A stretch of 64,000 nucleotides of DNA, from positions 27,627,667 through 27,691,666 of the forward strand of contig OX424568.1 of the NCBI GenBank assembly GCA_949152475.1, read 5' to 3'. Shown here in pieces: positions 1 to 11,888 of the stretch. Every line of letters starts with the position of its first letter. Within the stretch, counting starts at the first letter, position 1. This DNA comes from Terebella lapidaria. Its lineage: Eukaryota; Annelida; Polychaeta; Terebellida; Terebellidae. A program made the position numbers and the translations under genes. The notes beneath the pieces were generated by a model. It did no database searches. It was not told the origin of the DNA and saw nothing but the letters and a program-made list of their open reading frames with translations.

Positions 1-3000
1 TTGTACACATATTCTTAACATACACCATACTGTTGGCTATAACCTCAACGTAAATCCCGGACTCCTAGCATGTCACTAAACTTCTATGCCAACTGCATGA
101 AATGGAGTTACAAAACGAAAATGGGTCCCGTTGGTATGAAACTATGATTACTCCCACATATGTATACTTGTGCATATGGGAACAAAATGTCAGTAGTAAA
201 TTAGAAGTTTTCACAATGTGAAATCATACACAATCATACAAAAAGCTGGATTATACGGCTACTGAGATGCCTATTGACAGCTTGAGATGAATGCACTTTA
301 CAACACACTAAAAGAGATCCCATAATCAGCTTAGAATAATCTCCATAACAATTCAACAACTGGAGGAAATGTGTCATAAAATGCAGACTCGCCGCTATCG
401 AGACTTAGATGCAAACTGGCTCGTGTGAGGTGATATAATCATTGACATCCACAATACCACCCATAATATTATACATGTAGCATACGGCCATAACTGCCAT
501 GGAATATGTCATAGTACACAATCCCTCAACATTTGAATTGAAAACCACAGTTATGGTTAATATATATGCACATTACACTACACGCATATATACACTTCCT
601 TAGATATGTAGATACAGATGTATGTACGACTGAAGTGTAGATCGCTTGACATGGAATGGAATAAATGTGGTCCTGTAATTGAAATGATCGTGAGTGGTCT
701 GCAGCCTTTGTATCCTCATTACCGTTCTGCAGTAAACCAAAATTTATGGGTAATTCACACAGAACCATTGTGTCTCATGGCAAGCTGCGAGCTGTGGGAC
801 CATTGCGCCAATTTATATTCGTCACCACATTCTGTACAAATAGAGCAAGTGAGCACTAGTCAACAGCAGTCGTGGACTCCGCTGAAGTGGGATTTCTATA
901 TAATATTCAGTGGGCAATGTAGACCATCGATAACAGCATTTACAATTTTACTGTTTCATAATGTTTGTATACAAATTCAGTTTGTTGTTCTTCAAACTAT
1001 TCAACTGATCGCTTACGCATGACGGTTGGCTATTCCTTTTTTGTTTTATGTGTGGAACAGCTATTGACAGCTGGACCTGACTCACGTGTAAACATTGTCC
1101 CTTGAATTATTTGTGTGACTTGCTGTTAACCAGATATTGCTTCTGAGTACATGAGCTTTGATGTGACGGGACGGTGATTACAACATCCACAAATTCGGTA
1201 TCGTTTTCAGAGAGCCATAGATTGTTGGTATTGCATTTGTGAAATAACGTTTGATACTCGTAACTTTGATGACGAATTCCTATTTTCATGGTACATGTTC
1301 ATGAGGATTTGGGAATTTGAACTTTGGTGTATGGTATGCATTGTAATTCCTAAATTGCCCAGAAAGGTAAAGTGGAGCTGTGACAAAAAATAATATCAGA
1401 CCATTTGTCTGGTTGCAATTGTCACTGTAAAATGGAAAGTGGATTAAGGTGTTACTGGTACTATACATGGGGTATATTTCGATTATGTTCAAGAACCCTA
1501 CATACTATTCGCCATGGCATTGGAGATTAAAACATTCACCACACGGTTCTTCACTGGGATGACTTTACAGGGATGAACCAATCACTTTAACAACATAAGA
1601 TAATATTTCGCAGGTAGAATGCAGCCCTGTGTCTGCCCAGTCCGTGGTTCTATTCTTTCACATATTATATCTTGCTAAAACTGAGGAGTTTCAATCACCC
1701 ATCACCATAAACTATTCCATCTAAACATGTACCTTAAGCAACATGCTATTGGCATGATTATCAATCCAGGCCATCAGTCTGATTATCACAAGCAGATGCC
1801 TATATTGCATGGTGTTGAAGTGAATACCCGGAGCCAGATTCTAAAATATGGTTGGGATTGTAAATATTAATTCAACCATATCCTGAGACCAGGCATCAAT
1901 GGTCGTAAAACCATGAAACTCAAATTTCTTCAGGACTGAACATAGGATTCATGAAAGTTGTAGTACAGTTCACTTTATGTATTACGAAATATACTCTCAA
2001 AATTACCATAAATTGACAACGTGGATGTGGTGCACAGCATTGCAGTGCACAAAGTGGGCCTACCCGCTTTTTTCCTAAGCAGCATTAATATTATCCACGG
2101 CATTAATTTTGTGTTTGGGATGGGTCCATGTTTTTTTCACCATGGAATATGATTTTGCCAGGTTATCTTAACGTGTATGTCTTCATCTAAGATGTGAAAT
2201 GTTCAAGAAGTGAATTCAGTTGGTGTGGATTGGTAGGTTTGATCATTTTTATACGGAATGAGTTCCTATGATTTCCTATGTTCCATTCTATCCTGCACTC
2301 AACCTACTGATCAGCAACGGTTCAGTGTCTGCAGAAAATTACAAAATTCTTCTGTATTACTTTGTGAACATTATTGAATAAAAAATGTCTCAACACAGTC
2401 AATTGTATTAATCCTTGTATTGATACCTAGATGTATTCCATGCACCCATCATGATCAAATGTACTCGGTAGCAATTTACATCAACCACAACTCAAAGTTT
2501 CTAACCTTGGCCTTCTTTTGCCCCCAATATCAAATGGAATATCTACTTAGAGGAGTGAAGTGGCTCCCCAACAGTTGGCGCTGTCTTGGACTGAAGTAGT
2601 CAATCAAGCGTACTTTCCTATGACGGTGTATGTGGAAGCGTGACTTTGTCAGTACTGGCCAACCAATACATTCTTAGATAGCGTGAAGCAATTGTCAGCT
2701 AGAAGTATCCTCAAGGAAATCAGGCATAATCGCAGATTATTCTCACTCTTGCACAGCACACAGGAATGGCGTGTGAGAGTGTGTGCGCACTGAGCTCTCA
2801 CAATGGATGACTGCGGTAATATTGTGCCATAATAAGGGGATAATTCGTGAGGGGAATCTGAGAAAATCTAATCACACAAAAAGCTAGTTTATTTGCCTAT
2901 TAGGAGGAATGCTGTCAACTGGACATGATTGTCCTTCACAATAGGATACAATAAATCTAGTAAGCTGCTTAGGCCCATCTCCATAACAATTCGTCGATGC

Positions 3001-3990
3001 TAAAGTATGTTCACAAAAGCCACCATTAATGCTCCCAACTTGGGATATATCCGAAGGCATGTAGATTCAGATGAATGGTCTAAATTGAATGTTTGTAAAC
3101 TGTTTTGTTTCATAACTACTACCCGCCTGACATATTTCATTATATACATATTAATTTCTTAAAACATACAGAATAATAATTAGATTGAGAATATAATTTC
3201 ACTGAGATTAGATCAAGTATGGATGAGCAGCACGTAGTGCAATCCTCACGATTCACTGGCTGTTCCGACAACAAAACACATCTTTCATGGTTGATTTGGC
3301 AAACCCCAAATAACTTTCTTTCCCTTTGCCCAAACATCCCGCAGAAGCCGTCTAAAGCTATACGACATTTCATCCTGAGGTGGTTGATTCGACAGGGGAT
3401 GCCATTTGCTTCTTTTTCTGTATAGAGTTCGTTGTCACTTCCATTAATCTAGATAAGAAGAGTGGCTTCGCATAAGCCTCAGTTGGCTGGAAGACAGCAA
3501 CACCACTGTGGCTCTTACATGGCTGCTATGGAAACCGGCCTAATCCACGGCAATGGTGGATTTATTGTCGGCCATTTTAGCGGCCATTATTGGGACATAT
3601 ATAACTCTGTTAACGGGGACGGATACATGTAATTCCCGTTTTCCGGTCCGTCACTGGGATCTATCACATCACAGAGTGGAATATTAAACTGTCTTGAAAG
3701 GGTGGGAATGCGAGATGTCACGTTCTTTGTGTGTGATATCTAAAAAATGTTCAGTTTTTTTCTGTTTCAACATGTACAAGGTTTATTATTAGATTGATCT
3801 CTTTATGTATATTTAGATTTGATCATAAATTTATCATGCCACTAGGATGCGGCTTCAAATTATCATGTTGCTTCAAATTGAATTGTTGAAATTGAAATGT
3901 TGATATACTAGTTAGCATTATTCATCACAATCCCACAAACACCAAATATGATTATACGATATATTATGATGTGTGTATATGTTTTGTGTA
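1..3990 (+). repeat. Front segment of tandem unit A (non-coding)
   Basis: This ~4 kb stretch precedes the first visible neuroligin exon of unit A and recurs in the same orientation at about 22.2-26.7 kb (unit B) and 41.3-49.3 kb (unit C). Its first part alone also recurs at about 33.55-34.16 kb and 36.40-39.21 kb. Short open frames in it (for example 618-1022 and 3219-3425) are shared between copies, but their differences change amino acids freely and stops fall at different places, so I do not call genes. The part around 3510-3700 resembles the repeat family starting at 21.3, 34.2 and 39.8 kb. I see no N-terminal neuroligin exon, promoter or RNA gene in it. Confidence 0.75.
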
Positions 3991-4017
3991 TATTTACTGT
4001 GTCTCTTTCTGTTCCAG

Positions 4018-4167
4018 CCGACAACGACACAGAACCCATGTCTGTGGTGTTGTTCATACATGGCGAGTCTTATGAATTCGGAACCGGAAACGCCTACGAC
4101 GGAAGTGTCATGGCAGCCATTGGGAAAGTCATTGTTATCACGGTCAATTATAGACTGGGCGTCTTAG
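4018..4167 (+). CDS. Neuroligin-like copy A, visible exon 1
   Basis: This 150-nt exon encodes the start of the recognisable cholinesterase-like domain: [20 protein letters not shown] and then [14 protein letters not shown], both typical of neuroligins and carboxylesterases. The acceptor is a pyrimidine-rich tract ending in ttccag at 4017. The donor is ag|gtaatc after 4167. The exon enters and leaves in phase 1. Neuroligins are postsynaptic, single-pass adhesion proteins whose extracellular esterase-like domain binds neurexins. About 150-200 residues (signal peptide and the front of the domain) should lie upstream but are not visible in the window. Upstream in-frame codons before 4018 are intronic, so the Met at 3948 is not a real start. 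Confidence 0.9.
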   Translation, partial: PTTTQNPCLWCCSYMASLMNSEPETPTTEVSWQPLGKSLLSRSIIDWAS

Positions 4168-4318
4168 GTAATCCCGTGAATGTGAAATTATTTTTGAAAT
4201 CATTTAAATGATTACTGTTAAAGGAAAAATACAACAGTTTTAAACATGCAAACACTGCATGACAATTACTCGCTAATAATGCTCGTGCATGACAACACTA
4301 TCCGCCATGTCTCTTCAG

Positions 4319-4504
4319 GTTTCCTCAGTATGGGTGACAGTAATGCTCCCGGTAACTACGCTCTTCTAGACCTAGTGGCTGCCCTGCACCGGGTCAAGGA
4401 AAACATCCCGGCATTTGGGGGTAACCCGCAGGAAGTTACCCTGCTGGGGCAGGGGTATGGAGGCGCCATGGTCAACTTACTGATGGTATCACCTGTAACC
4501 CAGG
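4319..4504 (+). CDS. Neuroligin-like copy A, visible exon 2
   Basis: This exon continues in phase from visible exon 1: the split Gly codon gives LGVLG then FLSMGDSNAPGNYALLDLVA. It encodes the region around the nucleophile elbow of the hydrolase fold. Catalytic esterases have GESAG there; this protein reads GQGYG, so the serine is missing, as expected for a non-catalytic neuroligin. The acceptor is ctcttcag before 4319. The donor is cagg|gtaggg after 4504, phase 1. The intron before it is only 151 nt; the one after it is about 2.9 kb. Unit C carries the same exon at 49614-49799 and unit B a shrunken one at 26833-26970. Confidence 0.9.
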
Positions 4505-4766
4505 GTAGGGGTTAAACACTAAACACTATTGACTCTTGATGCTCCGAGCTGATTTGCTTTGAACGTATGATATATGGTCAGACATAGAAATAGTATAAGC
4601 GTATGCACGTATGTATTCGTCTCACAATTAGCAATTTTATTTTCCCAATAATATTTGTCCGACATTGGGGTTGATTTTGCATGCCTATATTGGACACTGC
4701 CCCAGTTTTCACTACCTCAGAATATGAGGATAAAAAATAGGGTTTTTTAGATTACCGCACCTATCG

Positions 4767-5460
4767 TCACCTCAGAGCAGAAAGGTCCTAACTGCCAATT
4801 TTGTTGAAAATCATATTTTTGTATAATGTGATAAAAAGAGATCGTCATAACGCACATTTCACTGTTATCAGGACTTGAATATTATGATTATTGATCGAAA
4901 AATCACTAAAAACAATGGATCGAGCTACACTTATATATCTGTGTAGACAGAATAGAAAACGGCCTATCTGCAACTAAGCCAGCAATCTTGGACGTTGTAA
5001 TACGTGCCAGGTTAATTAATTTCGTCGAAAAGGTTCCAATCAGCAAACTGTTATTTTGAAATACATTTTGATAAACATTGTGATTGCAAGACACAAAATA
5101 TATAATTGGACATGCATTATCATCCCAATAAGGACATAAGCAACACATATGACCAAAGCAATTTTTGAGAGTTAAAAGGTCATATCTGCAACTTGGATAA
5201 TAATTCAGCTAGTAATTATGTTTGATGACCAATATCCTTGCTGGCATAGATGGTTTACTTCAAAGTCACAATTCAAAGAATAAAGGTAATTCTACAATGT
5301 TATATACACCTCTTTTGGGGACACAATCAATGATAGTGATACAAAGTTGAAAAGTCATATATGCCAGTTGTGTCCTTATGGCTCTGAAAATGAAAGGGCC
5401 GAAGTACAAATGCGCGTTTATTTGGAAAAATGCAGTTAGGCCCTTTCTGTTCTGAGGTGA
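4767..5460. repeat. Repeat bounded by 28-bp inverted copies
   Basis: The sequence TCACCTCAGAGCAGAAAGG at 4767 and onward is the near reverse complement of the block at 5433-5460 (ending CTGTTCTGAGGTGA). This gives ~28-bp inverted ends around a 0.69 kb AT-rich body. The matching pair in unit C lies at about 50068 and 50675. The block right of 5460 (cattgcgtctgtcgtctg and following) is low-complexity 'cgtccg' repeat DNA of the kind common in mollusc introns. Whether this is a transposon with terminal inverted repeats or two oppositely oriented repeat copies is not clear. Confidence 0.5.
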
Positions 5461-5879
5461 CCCTATGGTCTGATAACCTATTGCCGTCGCATTGCGTCTG
5501 TCGTCTGTTGTCCGTCGTCCGGAGTCCATCCACATTTTTATCTTTAAAGTTTACAGGCGGATATTTCAAGAGGGAGTTATGGTTTAGTTTTTAGATTTTC
5601 GCATTTTTCTCAAAATGGCGGTCATTTTTGACGAAAAATGGCCAGTTTTGGACTTTGGCGGCCATTTTCTCAAAAACTGTCAGCACAGTTTTTTGTTTCA
5701 AAAGATTCCCCTTATTTACTTTTATGATGTATATAAGCTATGTTGCCCTTGAATCGCCGGTCTCCGTGTGGCCGCCATTTTGAGTTTTTGGCAGGTCGGC
5801 ACTTTTTTCCCTTCATAATGGGAACTGCCAGGACTGTACTCATAGAGCGCTTGGAGATAGAGCTTAGATATTGGCACTT

Positions 5880-6400
5880 TCAAATAGGAAATCATATATG
5901 GCGATTTGGGAGGTAACCTTGAAATTGACGTTTGATGACCTTGAAAAGTCAACACAGCCATTATTGGGTAAAAAAAAATGCCCAAATCTGCTTCTACAGA
6001 TGGAATGTATGTAGATAGGGCTTCAGTTTACATTATGAACATATAGGAAGTCATATATGGAACAACTAATGAGAACCTTGATTTTGACTTTGAATGACCT
6101 TGAGTGCTAAATGTCTGGCTTGAAATCTTGAAAGTGGCCTCTGAAGCTTAAACTTTTGCACATACAGGTTAGGATTATGTATAAGCCTATAAAAAGTCAT
6201 GTATAAATTCACATTTTTTGGTGACCTTGAACTTGACCTTAAACGACCTTGAAGGGCGAATATCAAAATCTTAAATTGGCCTCTACAAACAAAATACGTT
6301 GATAAAGCTTATATGTTTGTATCATGAACATATATGAAGTCATATGCAGCATACCTAATGAAGACATTGAAATTCACAAAGATAACCTTGACTGGTAAAT
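5880..6400. repeat. Degenerate ~90-150 bp tandem repeats rich in gaccttga
   Basis: Successive units carry 'aagtcatatatgg' followed by 'gaccttgaaattgacc'-like sequence and 'gcctctgaagcttaaa'-like sequence. The same array is in unit C at about 51140-51640. It contains several exact TGACCTTGA words (5936, 6095, 6222) and near copies at 6234 and 6244. On the other strand these read TCAAGGTCA, the extended half-site bound by ERR/NR5A-type nuclear receptors. The match may be accidental because the repeat is simply rich in this word. Confidence 0.55.
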
Positions 6401-7435
6401 CTCAAAATCATATGTCACCTACAATGCTTAAAACCAAAATTGTACGGTAACCTATCTTAGCCCTTGGGCTAATTTTTTGTTTTGTGAGGTGGTGGGGGGG
6501 GGGGGGGTATTCTACGCTTATGAAATAAAATGCAAACAGTCACTGAATCACTGGATGTTGCAACCATTAAGACTGATATCAAAATTTCAGGCATTTAGAC
6601 ATGATTCATGTTGCTAATATTTTATCAGATAGTGTGTGCTCAGGCAACTTCTTTGCGTTCCATTAAATTTTCAGATCCATCAAGTTTAATTGGCTTCCTG
6701 TGGTGCCGCCCGGCCATTTTCTTCTCCATGCCTTACAATTTACGAAAGTGACAATGCTATGATGGCAGTTCGTTAAACCATCTTCACTTCCCTAAACGTT
6801 GATTCTGTTCTCTCCTTGGAGCACCCAAGTTGATACATACCGAAATAAAATAATGACACAGGACAATTCCCTCGGAAATCACTTTGTTGTCAAATTTGAT
6901 AAAGTATTCCTCAAGAGACCGCCTCGTCTTGTGCGAGGAATCTAAAATAGGGAGTAAAGCGGGCAGAAAGTAAGGAGTTGCTAAGTGAAGAAAAAAGATG
7001 GATCTTTTTACAGCATCAGTAGTCGATACGTTAGCCTCGGACTAAGGCATCATCTGTATTCTCGGTCACAGAGCGATTGCTTTGGTGCGTGAGGCTCTCA
7101 AAGGAGCACCGAGATTGCGACATTTGCCTAAACATCGCGATGGCTCGTGGCCAGTGTAATCAAGAGCTGGTCTGATCAGGCGGCAACCTTGCTTTCGGAG
7201 ACAAAATCTACAATGTCAAAGAGACGTTTACAGACATCAAGATTTGTTTCCGTGTATTCTTTCCAGTATCAATAACAGAAAAAACATCCCAATTTTTACA
7301 AATATTTATCTATCTCACACTACATCTCCACGCGTACATATACATGTGATATCATGGAATAATATATGTTATAAAATCGATAGACTACGATGGTTAATTT
7401 AACTCACAAATTATTGATTTTTTTTCAATCTCCAG

Positions 7436-8231
7436 GTTCTAACTTGTTCAAGCGGGCGATAATAGAGTCGGGCTCTGCCTTGAGTACGTGGGCGATCAGT
7501 AGGAACCCGCTACGCTACACCCGCGAACTTGCCGAGAAAGTCAACTGCTCGGATCTCTGGGGTCAAAACAGGGCTGTGATCTTGTGTCTGAAGGAAAAAC
7601 CATACCAGGAACTAATCAATGCCGACATACGAGCCCCAAAGTACTTCTCGGCATTTGCCCCAGTCATTGAGAGTACAGTGCTACCCGAAGATATCCGAAG
7701 TTTGATGCGGAAATCCTCGCGCTTCGGTAGTACAAATTTACTACTCGGCGTCATGAAGAACGAAGGGTTCCTCTATTTCAATCAACACCAAGTGGACCAC
7801 GGGGTGACACACGATCAACTGACAAAAATTTTACGTACGTACGTGCGCAATGTCTACCAGTTCCACCGCCAGAAGATCTACGAGATCTTACTACATGAGT
7901 ATACAGATTGGGAGCGGCCGCACGATCCCGATGTAATCCGCGACAACTTGATGACGTTGCTTGGGGATGCACAACTGACTGCTCCCATGGTCGAGCTGTC
8001 GCACTTCCACGAGGACCACAGTGCGTCCACATACATGTACGCGTTTTACTATCCGTCACGTTTGGACACATACCCGCGGTGGGCTGGCGGAGTGCATGGG
8101 GACGATTTGACTTATGTGTTTGGTGCTCCACTGATAGACGGGATATCGCCTTTCATATCACTCTACACCACCAAGGAAAAAATGCTGACTGAAGCTATTC
8201 TAACTTATTGGACCAACTTCATCAAAACCGG
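7436..8231 (+). CDS. Neuroligin-like copy A, visible exon 3 (large)
   Basis: This 796-nt exon encodes the main part of the esterase-like domain. It starts with the completed Gly and SNLFKRAIIESGSALSTWA, the counterpart of the FQKAIAQSG-type block of neuroligins. Two cysteines (VNCSD and ILCLKEKPY) match the conserved disulphide, with an N-glycosylation sequon NCS. Further on are the LLLGVMKNEG block, a YTDW block, and GGVHGDDLTYVFGAP, which holds the histidine of the hydrolase fold. It ends with LTYWTNFIKTG. The acceptor is tctccag before 7436 and the donor gg|gtaggc after 8231 (phase 2). No stop or frameshift is present. The matching exon in unit C (59161-59954) is 2 nt shorter and broken. 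Confidence 0.93.
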
Positions 8232-8933
8232 GTAGGCATTGTGGTGTGATTTGGTGTAAATACATATAAAGATCTTAGTGGCAAAATTATACCAAACATA
8301 TATCAATTAACCGACATGTATGTGAAATCAAAATATATGATCAATAGAGAACATCAACACATCTTATTCTGTGTCAAGATCAGTACAAAAAAACTCATAA
8401 TATCAGTGGAAATTAATCAGCATCAAGGTTGACTGGAGTGTCGTGAAAAATGAGCCGCCAATATATCCGAACACAAACTCCTCGGTGTCTAGAGAGGTTT
8501 CTCCCGGTGTCACATGACGACTAGCGTCGCTGCCTGGAGGGCTGTTCTGGTCTTGCTTGTACATGTAGTTTTGTTTTAGTGCACAAAAACGTTGACGATA
8601 ACGTGATTTTATTCGATTCATAATGAAAATATAATTTTCTGTTAATACAAATTTTTCCCTCCACATGAAATCCGTGCTGATAATGACTGTAAGCAGAGAA
8701 TGATGTACACAAAATGTTTTCTATTCGTTCGCTAGCATACATTTCACAGACACTGATGTCACGAACGCATACAATTACTATCATGAAATGATCTCAGGTT
8801 CGAATATAATTGGAAAAGGCTCAGGTACATGTAATTTTAAATATGACAACATGTATGTTGTTTGTTCAAAGGGATGTTTGTGTTATGACATCCACTGTAC
8901 CAATCATGTAATCTTGTGTCTGTCTTTCTACAG
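8232..8933 (+). other. Intron 3 of copy A
   Basis: A 0.7 kb intron with gtaggc donor and a ctttctacag acceptor. It is nearly the same as unit C 59955-60641. In unit B the matching place (about 28.19 kb) received the GC-rich inverted-end element. No gene is seen. Confidence 0.8.
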
Positions 8934-9049
8934 GAATCCTAATACGCCGCGCGCCCAGACGTCGGCTCTCGGTGTAGACGTCGAGAACAGATTCGAGAAC
9001 CTGAGGTGGCCCAAATACGACAAAACGAATCAGGAATATCTCCACATAG
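8934..9049 (+). CDS. Neuroligin-like copy A, visible exon 4
   Basis: A 116-nt exon that continues visible exon 3: the Gly codon is split, then NPNTPRAQT, RFENLRWPKYD and QEYLHIG. This is the counterpart of the neuroligin NPNQPVPQ...RFEEVAW...YLHIG segment at the end of the esterase-like domain. The acceptor is tctacag before 8934 and the donor atag|gtacgc after 9049 (phase 1). The same exon is intact in unit C (60642-60757) and cut short by a deletion in unit B (29773-29803). Confidence 0.92.
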
Positions 9050-10401
9050 GTACGCATTGTACTGTTTAAAATGTGTGATACTATTTAGATTCAACTCAAA
9101 CAAGAGACGGGACTGTCCAGTCATAGCTGATTGAGGAAACGAATACATTTTTCGGCATTATACAACAGCCATAACATCTCAGGAAACTCGGATTACAAAC
9201 GGATGAATGAATTACAAATTTACAATACTGACCACAAACGGACAACAATAAGACAGCTTAGAACTAGGACTAGAATATACCCAATAAAAACACATAATTC
9301 ACCCAAAATACTCATTTTTATCTCCAAATTTAATCACCAGGGAATGGTAAGTCCCTCCAATACTTTTTTCACATTAGAAGCACACTCTTAAGTTTACATG
9401 GACACAATTTCATATTGACCTTCAAAATACCCGCAAAATATTGGCAAGTGATTTTATGTAAATATTTATGCCTTTTGTTTGATAAGGGAAAAATTTTGTT
9501 CGATATAATCAACACATCATCTAGAAATAAGTGCATGCCTCAAATATAACATAGAAGTTAGAATAGCAGTTCAGATTCCAGCATACGATGTCAATTATAG
9601 GAAAATGATATAATGATACAACAAAACACTGTAGCGTCCGATGTAAAAGTTTTCTGTTGCGTTTTTACATCGAGGAAGGCGTAAGTAATTATCGCGTGGT
9701 TAATTCCATTTCATTAACCGTTTACGGTTGTTTTCCCTCAATCCACCCACACCTTTTTTTGCAGATTATGATTGCCGAAGTTTAAAAAAAGCCCTCACAA
9801 TGTTATTCGATTTTTTTCTGTCGGCATTTTTCTACACATTAACCCTTCACTTGCTCTGAAATGCATGATACTCTCTTCAATCATATTCAAGTATACGATC
9901 AATTATTCCGATCATTAGTCCGTCCTTGATGCAGACATCCATACTTATATCGCTAGATCAAAGACATCAGTCATCCAGAGTGACAGTTGGTGACAAGCTG
10001 TAAGACTGATTAGTACGCCAGTGTCCATTCTCTTTTTTCAAATTATGAAATAACTTTCCTTCCAATAAAAACTAGAGCTTAGCCGTAAAATAGTCAGTCT
10101 ACCTTATGGAACACCTCTGCTTGTTACGAATTAAAACTGGAATTTATTAAAACCGTAAAGTAATCAATCATTCTTCACCAGATCATTAACAGGGAAACTG
10201 CATTAGAAATATGAAGTGAAAGAGAAGCACCTTAAGATTTGCATCGACAAGACATGATGATACACCTTTTGTAGTACCGAGTAGCTCATTTATCTTCTAA
10301 TATCATCCATAACTTGTACAGACAGAAATATTATACCTCATAATATCATACAATATTACCACATTCCAATATCACATGACCGTACCATAACTGTGTTTCA
10401 G
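9050..10401 (+). other. Intron 4 of copy A
   Basis: A 1.35 kb AT-rich intron ending in ctgtgtttcag. It is almost the same length and sequence as unit C 60758-62096. A short inverted pair (gatgtaaaag...tttttacatc, about 9640-9674) could form a small hairpin. Nothing coding is seen. Confidence 0.8.
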
Positions 10402-11321
10402 GCATGCGCCCTGTTGCCCGACATCACTACCGCGCTGATGATATGGCTTTCTGGCTGGACCTCATACCCAAAATGCATGTCCCGGATGGCCTGCCTCCAG
10501 AGTTCCACCTTCTCACTGACTATAACAATGCCTCAGCCTTCGAAGCCATAGGCACGCGTGAACTTAACCTCGAGGACATGATCCCCACGACGACGACCTC
10601 GACCACCCCACCACCCACCACAACAATGCCTACCACGACCACCCCACTGCTCCCGACCACCACCTCATCCAGACGGACCACCCCACGCACTACCACCGCA
10701 CGGCCCACACCGCTCCCCGGCCCTTCCAAGCTCAGCCCACGTACACACCACAACACTGCTGAGAGGGAGACCACCCCGCGACCCTCATCGTTCCTGATTG
10801 GGCCAGACGGCACTCTTTCTCTCTCTGTAACAATCGCCGTGGGTTGCTCCCTCCTCTTTCTCAACATTCTCATATTTGCGGGGGTGTACTACCAGAAGGA
10901 CCGGATGCGTGTCGAGATGAAGTTACGCCAAAGAGAGCTTGAAGAGAAACAGAAAGAAGTTCTGGCCCAGGAGAGTGAACATAACTACAAAAGTATCACG
11001 GGTCCCGAGACAGACGCAAACAGCTCGTCAATGACCGTGCCACCAATGCAAGCTTGCCTAGCTAGACAGCACCTGCAGTCGCCTATAGCAACGCTCCCAA
11101 AGCACCCAATCCCCGTCGTGCCGCCTCAAGCGCCCTACCACAGCCACACGACGCCCAGGCGCTCTCCGCGCCCCATCCACCACATGGGCAATCATACAGA
11201 AGGCGGCCCATCACACCTGCTCAATAGATCCGCCTCTATGGGCTCCATGTCAGAGATGGAGATACACGGCAACCATCGTAGTGATATAGACCACCATGGC
11301 AACCCTTCCACTGTGGTATAG
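10402..11321 (+). CDS. Neuroligin-like copy A, last exon: stalk, membrane span, tail
   Basis: The exon opens with the completed Gly and MRPVARHHYRADDMAFWLDL, matching the neuroligin KPRVRDHYRA...FWLELVP end of the ectodomain. Next comes a Thr/Pro-rich stalk (many TTT/PTTT runs, likely O-glycosylated), then a single hydrophobic span (VTIAVGCSLLFLNILIFAGVYY). The charged cytoplasmic part begins with a short helical, possibly coiled-coil RQRELEEKQKEVLAQ. The tail is Pro/His-rich and ends HGNPSTVV: Thr at -2 and Val at 0 form a class I PDZ ligand, as in neuroligins that bind PSD-95-type scaffolds, although the usual ending differs. The stop is at 11319-11321. The five exons together encode about 722 residues, so the N-terminal part of a ~850-residue protein is missing from view. 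Confidence 0.92.
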
Positions 11322-11510
11322 GGAATATCTTGTACATAGTGTGTGTATTTCGCTAACTCAAACATGCAATATGAGAAAGTGTGTGTGTGATTACAAATCA
11401 AGTGTGAATTGGAGTGACATAATGATTATAGTTTATGAAATAGGCATTTATAACATAGATATGTGCGTATAATTAACTAGAGAAGCGGTAATGTGGCTAT
11501 CGAATGCAAT

Positions 11511-11516
11511 AATAAA
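11511..11516 (+). promoter_or_regulatory. Candidate polyadenylation signal (copy A, proximal)
   Basis: AATAAA about 190 bases past the copy A stop. It is kept at the matching place in unit C (63206-63211) and in B (about 31274). Which signal is used cannot be told from sequence. Confidence 0.5.
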
Positions 11517-11882
11517 ACATTTGACATTCCACAGTACCAATCGAAATTACAGAGATACTTTTAGCTAAATCATGTGATGAAACTTGGTCACGTGATCTCG
11601 TACAGAAAGGCTGTTATAAAGTGCCACCTTTTGAAACTGACAGCATAAGTAATCTCATGATGCCAGGTATCATCTCATAGTTCATATGGTAGAGACATAT
11701 ATGTAAATATGTAAATGTATATGTGTGTCCTATTTTGCACGACTGCCACTGGAGTATTTTGGAACACTTGTTCAAAATGACAGCTCGACTGATGTTATAT
11801 CATACTCTTCCATATATACAACATGTGTAGTCAACAAAATTTTCAATGACGATGTTTCACTTTTACTACCTGTTTAATTTTT

Positions 11883-11888
11883 AATAAA
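11883..11888 (+). promoter_or_regulatory. Candidate polyadenylation signal (copy A, distal)
   Basis: AATAAA followed within 30 bases by a GT-rich stretch (ggtgttttgtgtttg), the usual arrangement of a poly(A) signal and its downstream element. Conserved in unit C at 63569-63574. Confidence 0.55.

Larger units (their letters stand above)
4505..7435 (+). other. Intron 2 of copy A with inserted repeat DNA
   Basis: A 2.9 kb intron between visible exons 2 and 3. It contains a repeat block at about 4750-6470 that is present in units A and C but absent at the matching place in B (around 27.23 kb), so it was gained before A and C separated or lost from B. It also contains a run of 14 G at 6494-6507. 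The remaining sequence aligns by eye with unit B 27.24-27.84 kb and unit C 58.2-59.1 kb. No gene is seen in it. Confidence 0.7.

Noticed and set aside
618..1022. Open frame of 134 codons recurring in four unit fronts (618, 22959, 37035, 44963)
   Set aside because: Substitutions between the A and B copies are mostly amino-acid changing, stops fall at different places, there is no recognisable domain, and an equally long frame exists on the other strand. It looks like shared ancestry of non-coding DNA.
3219..3425. 68-codon frame shared by units A, B and C (MDEQHVVQSS...)
   Set aside because: It ends differently in B, has an antisense counterpart of similar length, and lacks a domain or splice context.
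3948..4017. In-frame Met and hydrophobic stretch before visible exon 1, resembling a signal peptide
   Set aside because: It lies in the pyrimidine-rich intron end with a proper ttccag acceptor at 4017, and neuroligins do not begin at this point of the hydrolase fold. The stretch is also not kept in B, where the exon is deleted.
10520..10873. 117-codon minus-strand frames opposite the last neuroligin exons (also 30402-30755, 62215-62568)
   Set aside because: Shadow frames caused by the repetitive Thr/Pro codons of the stalk on the plus strand.
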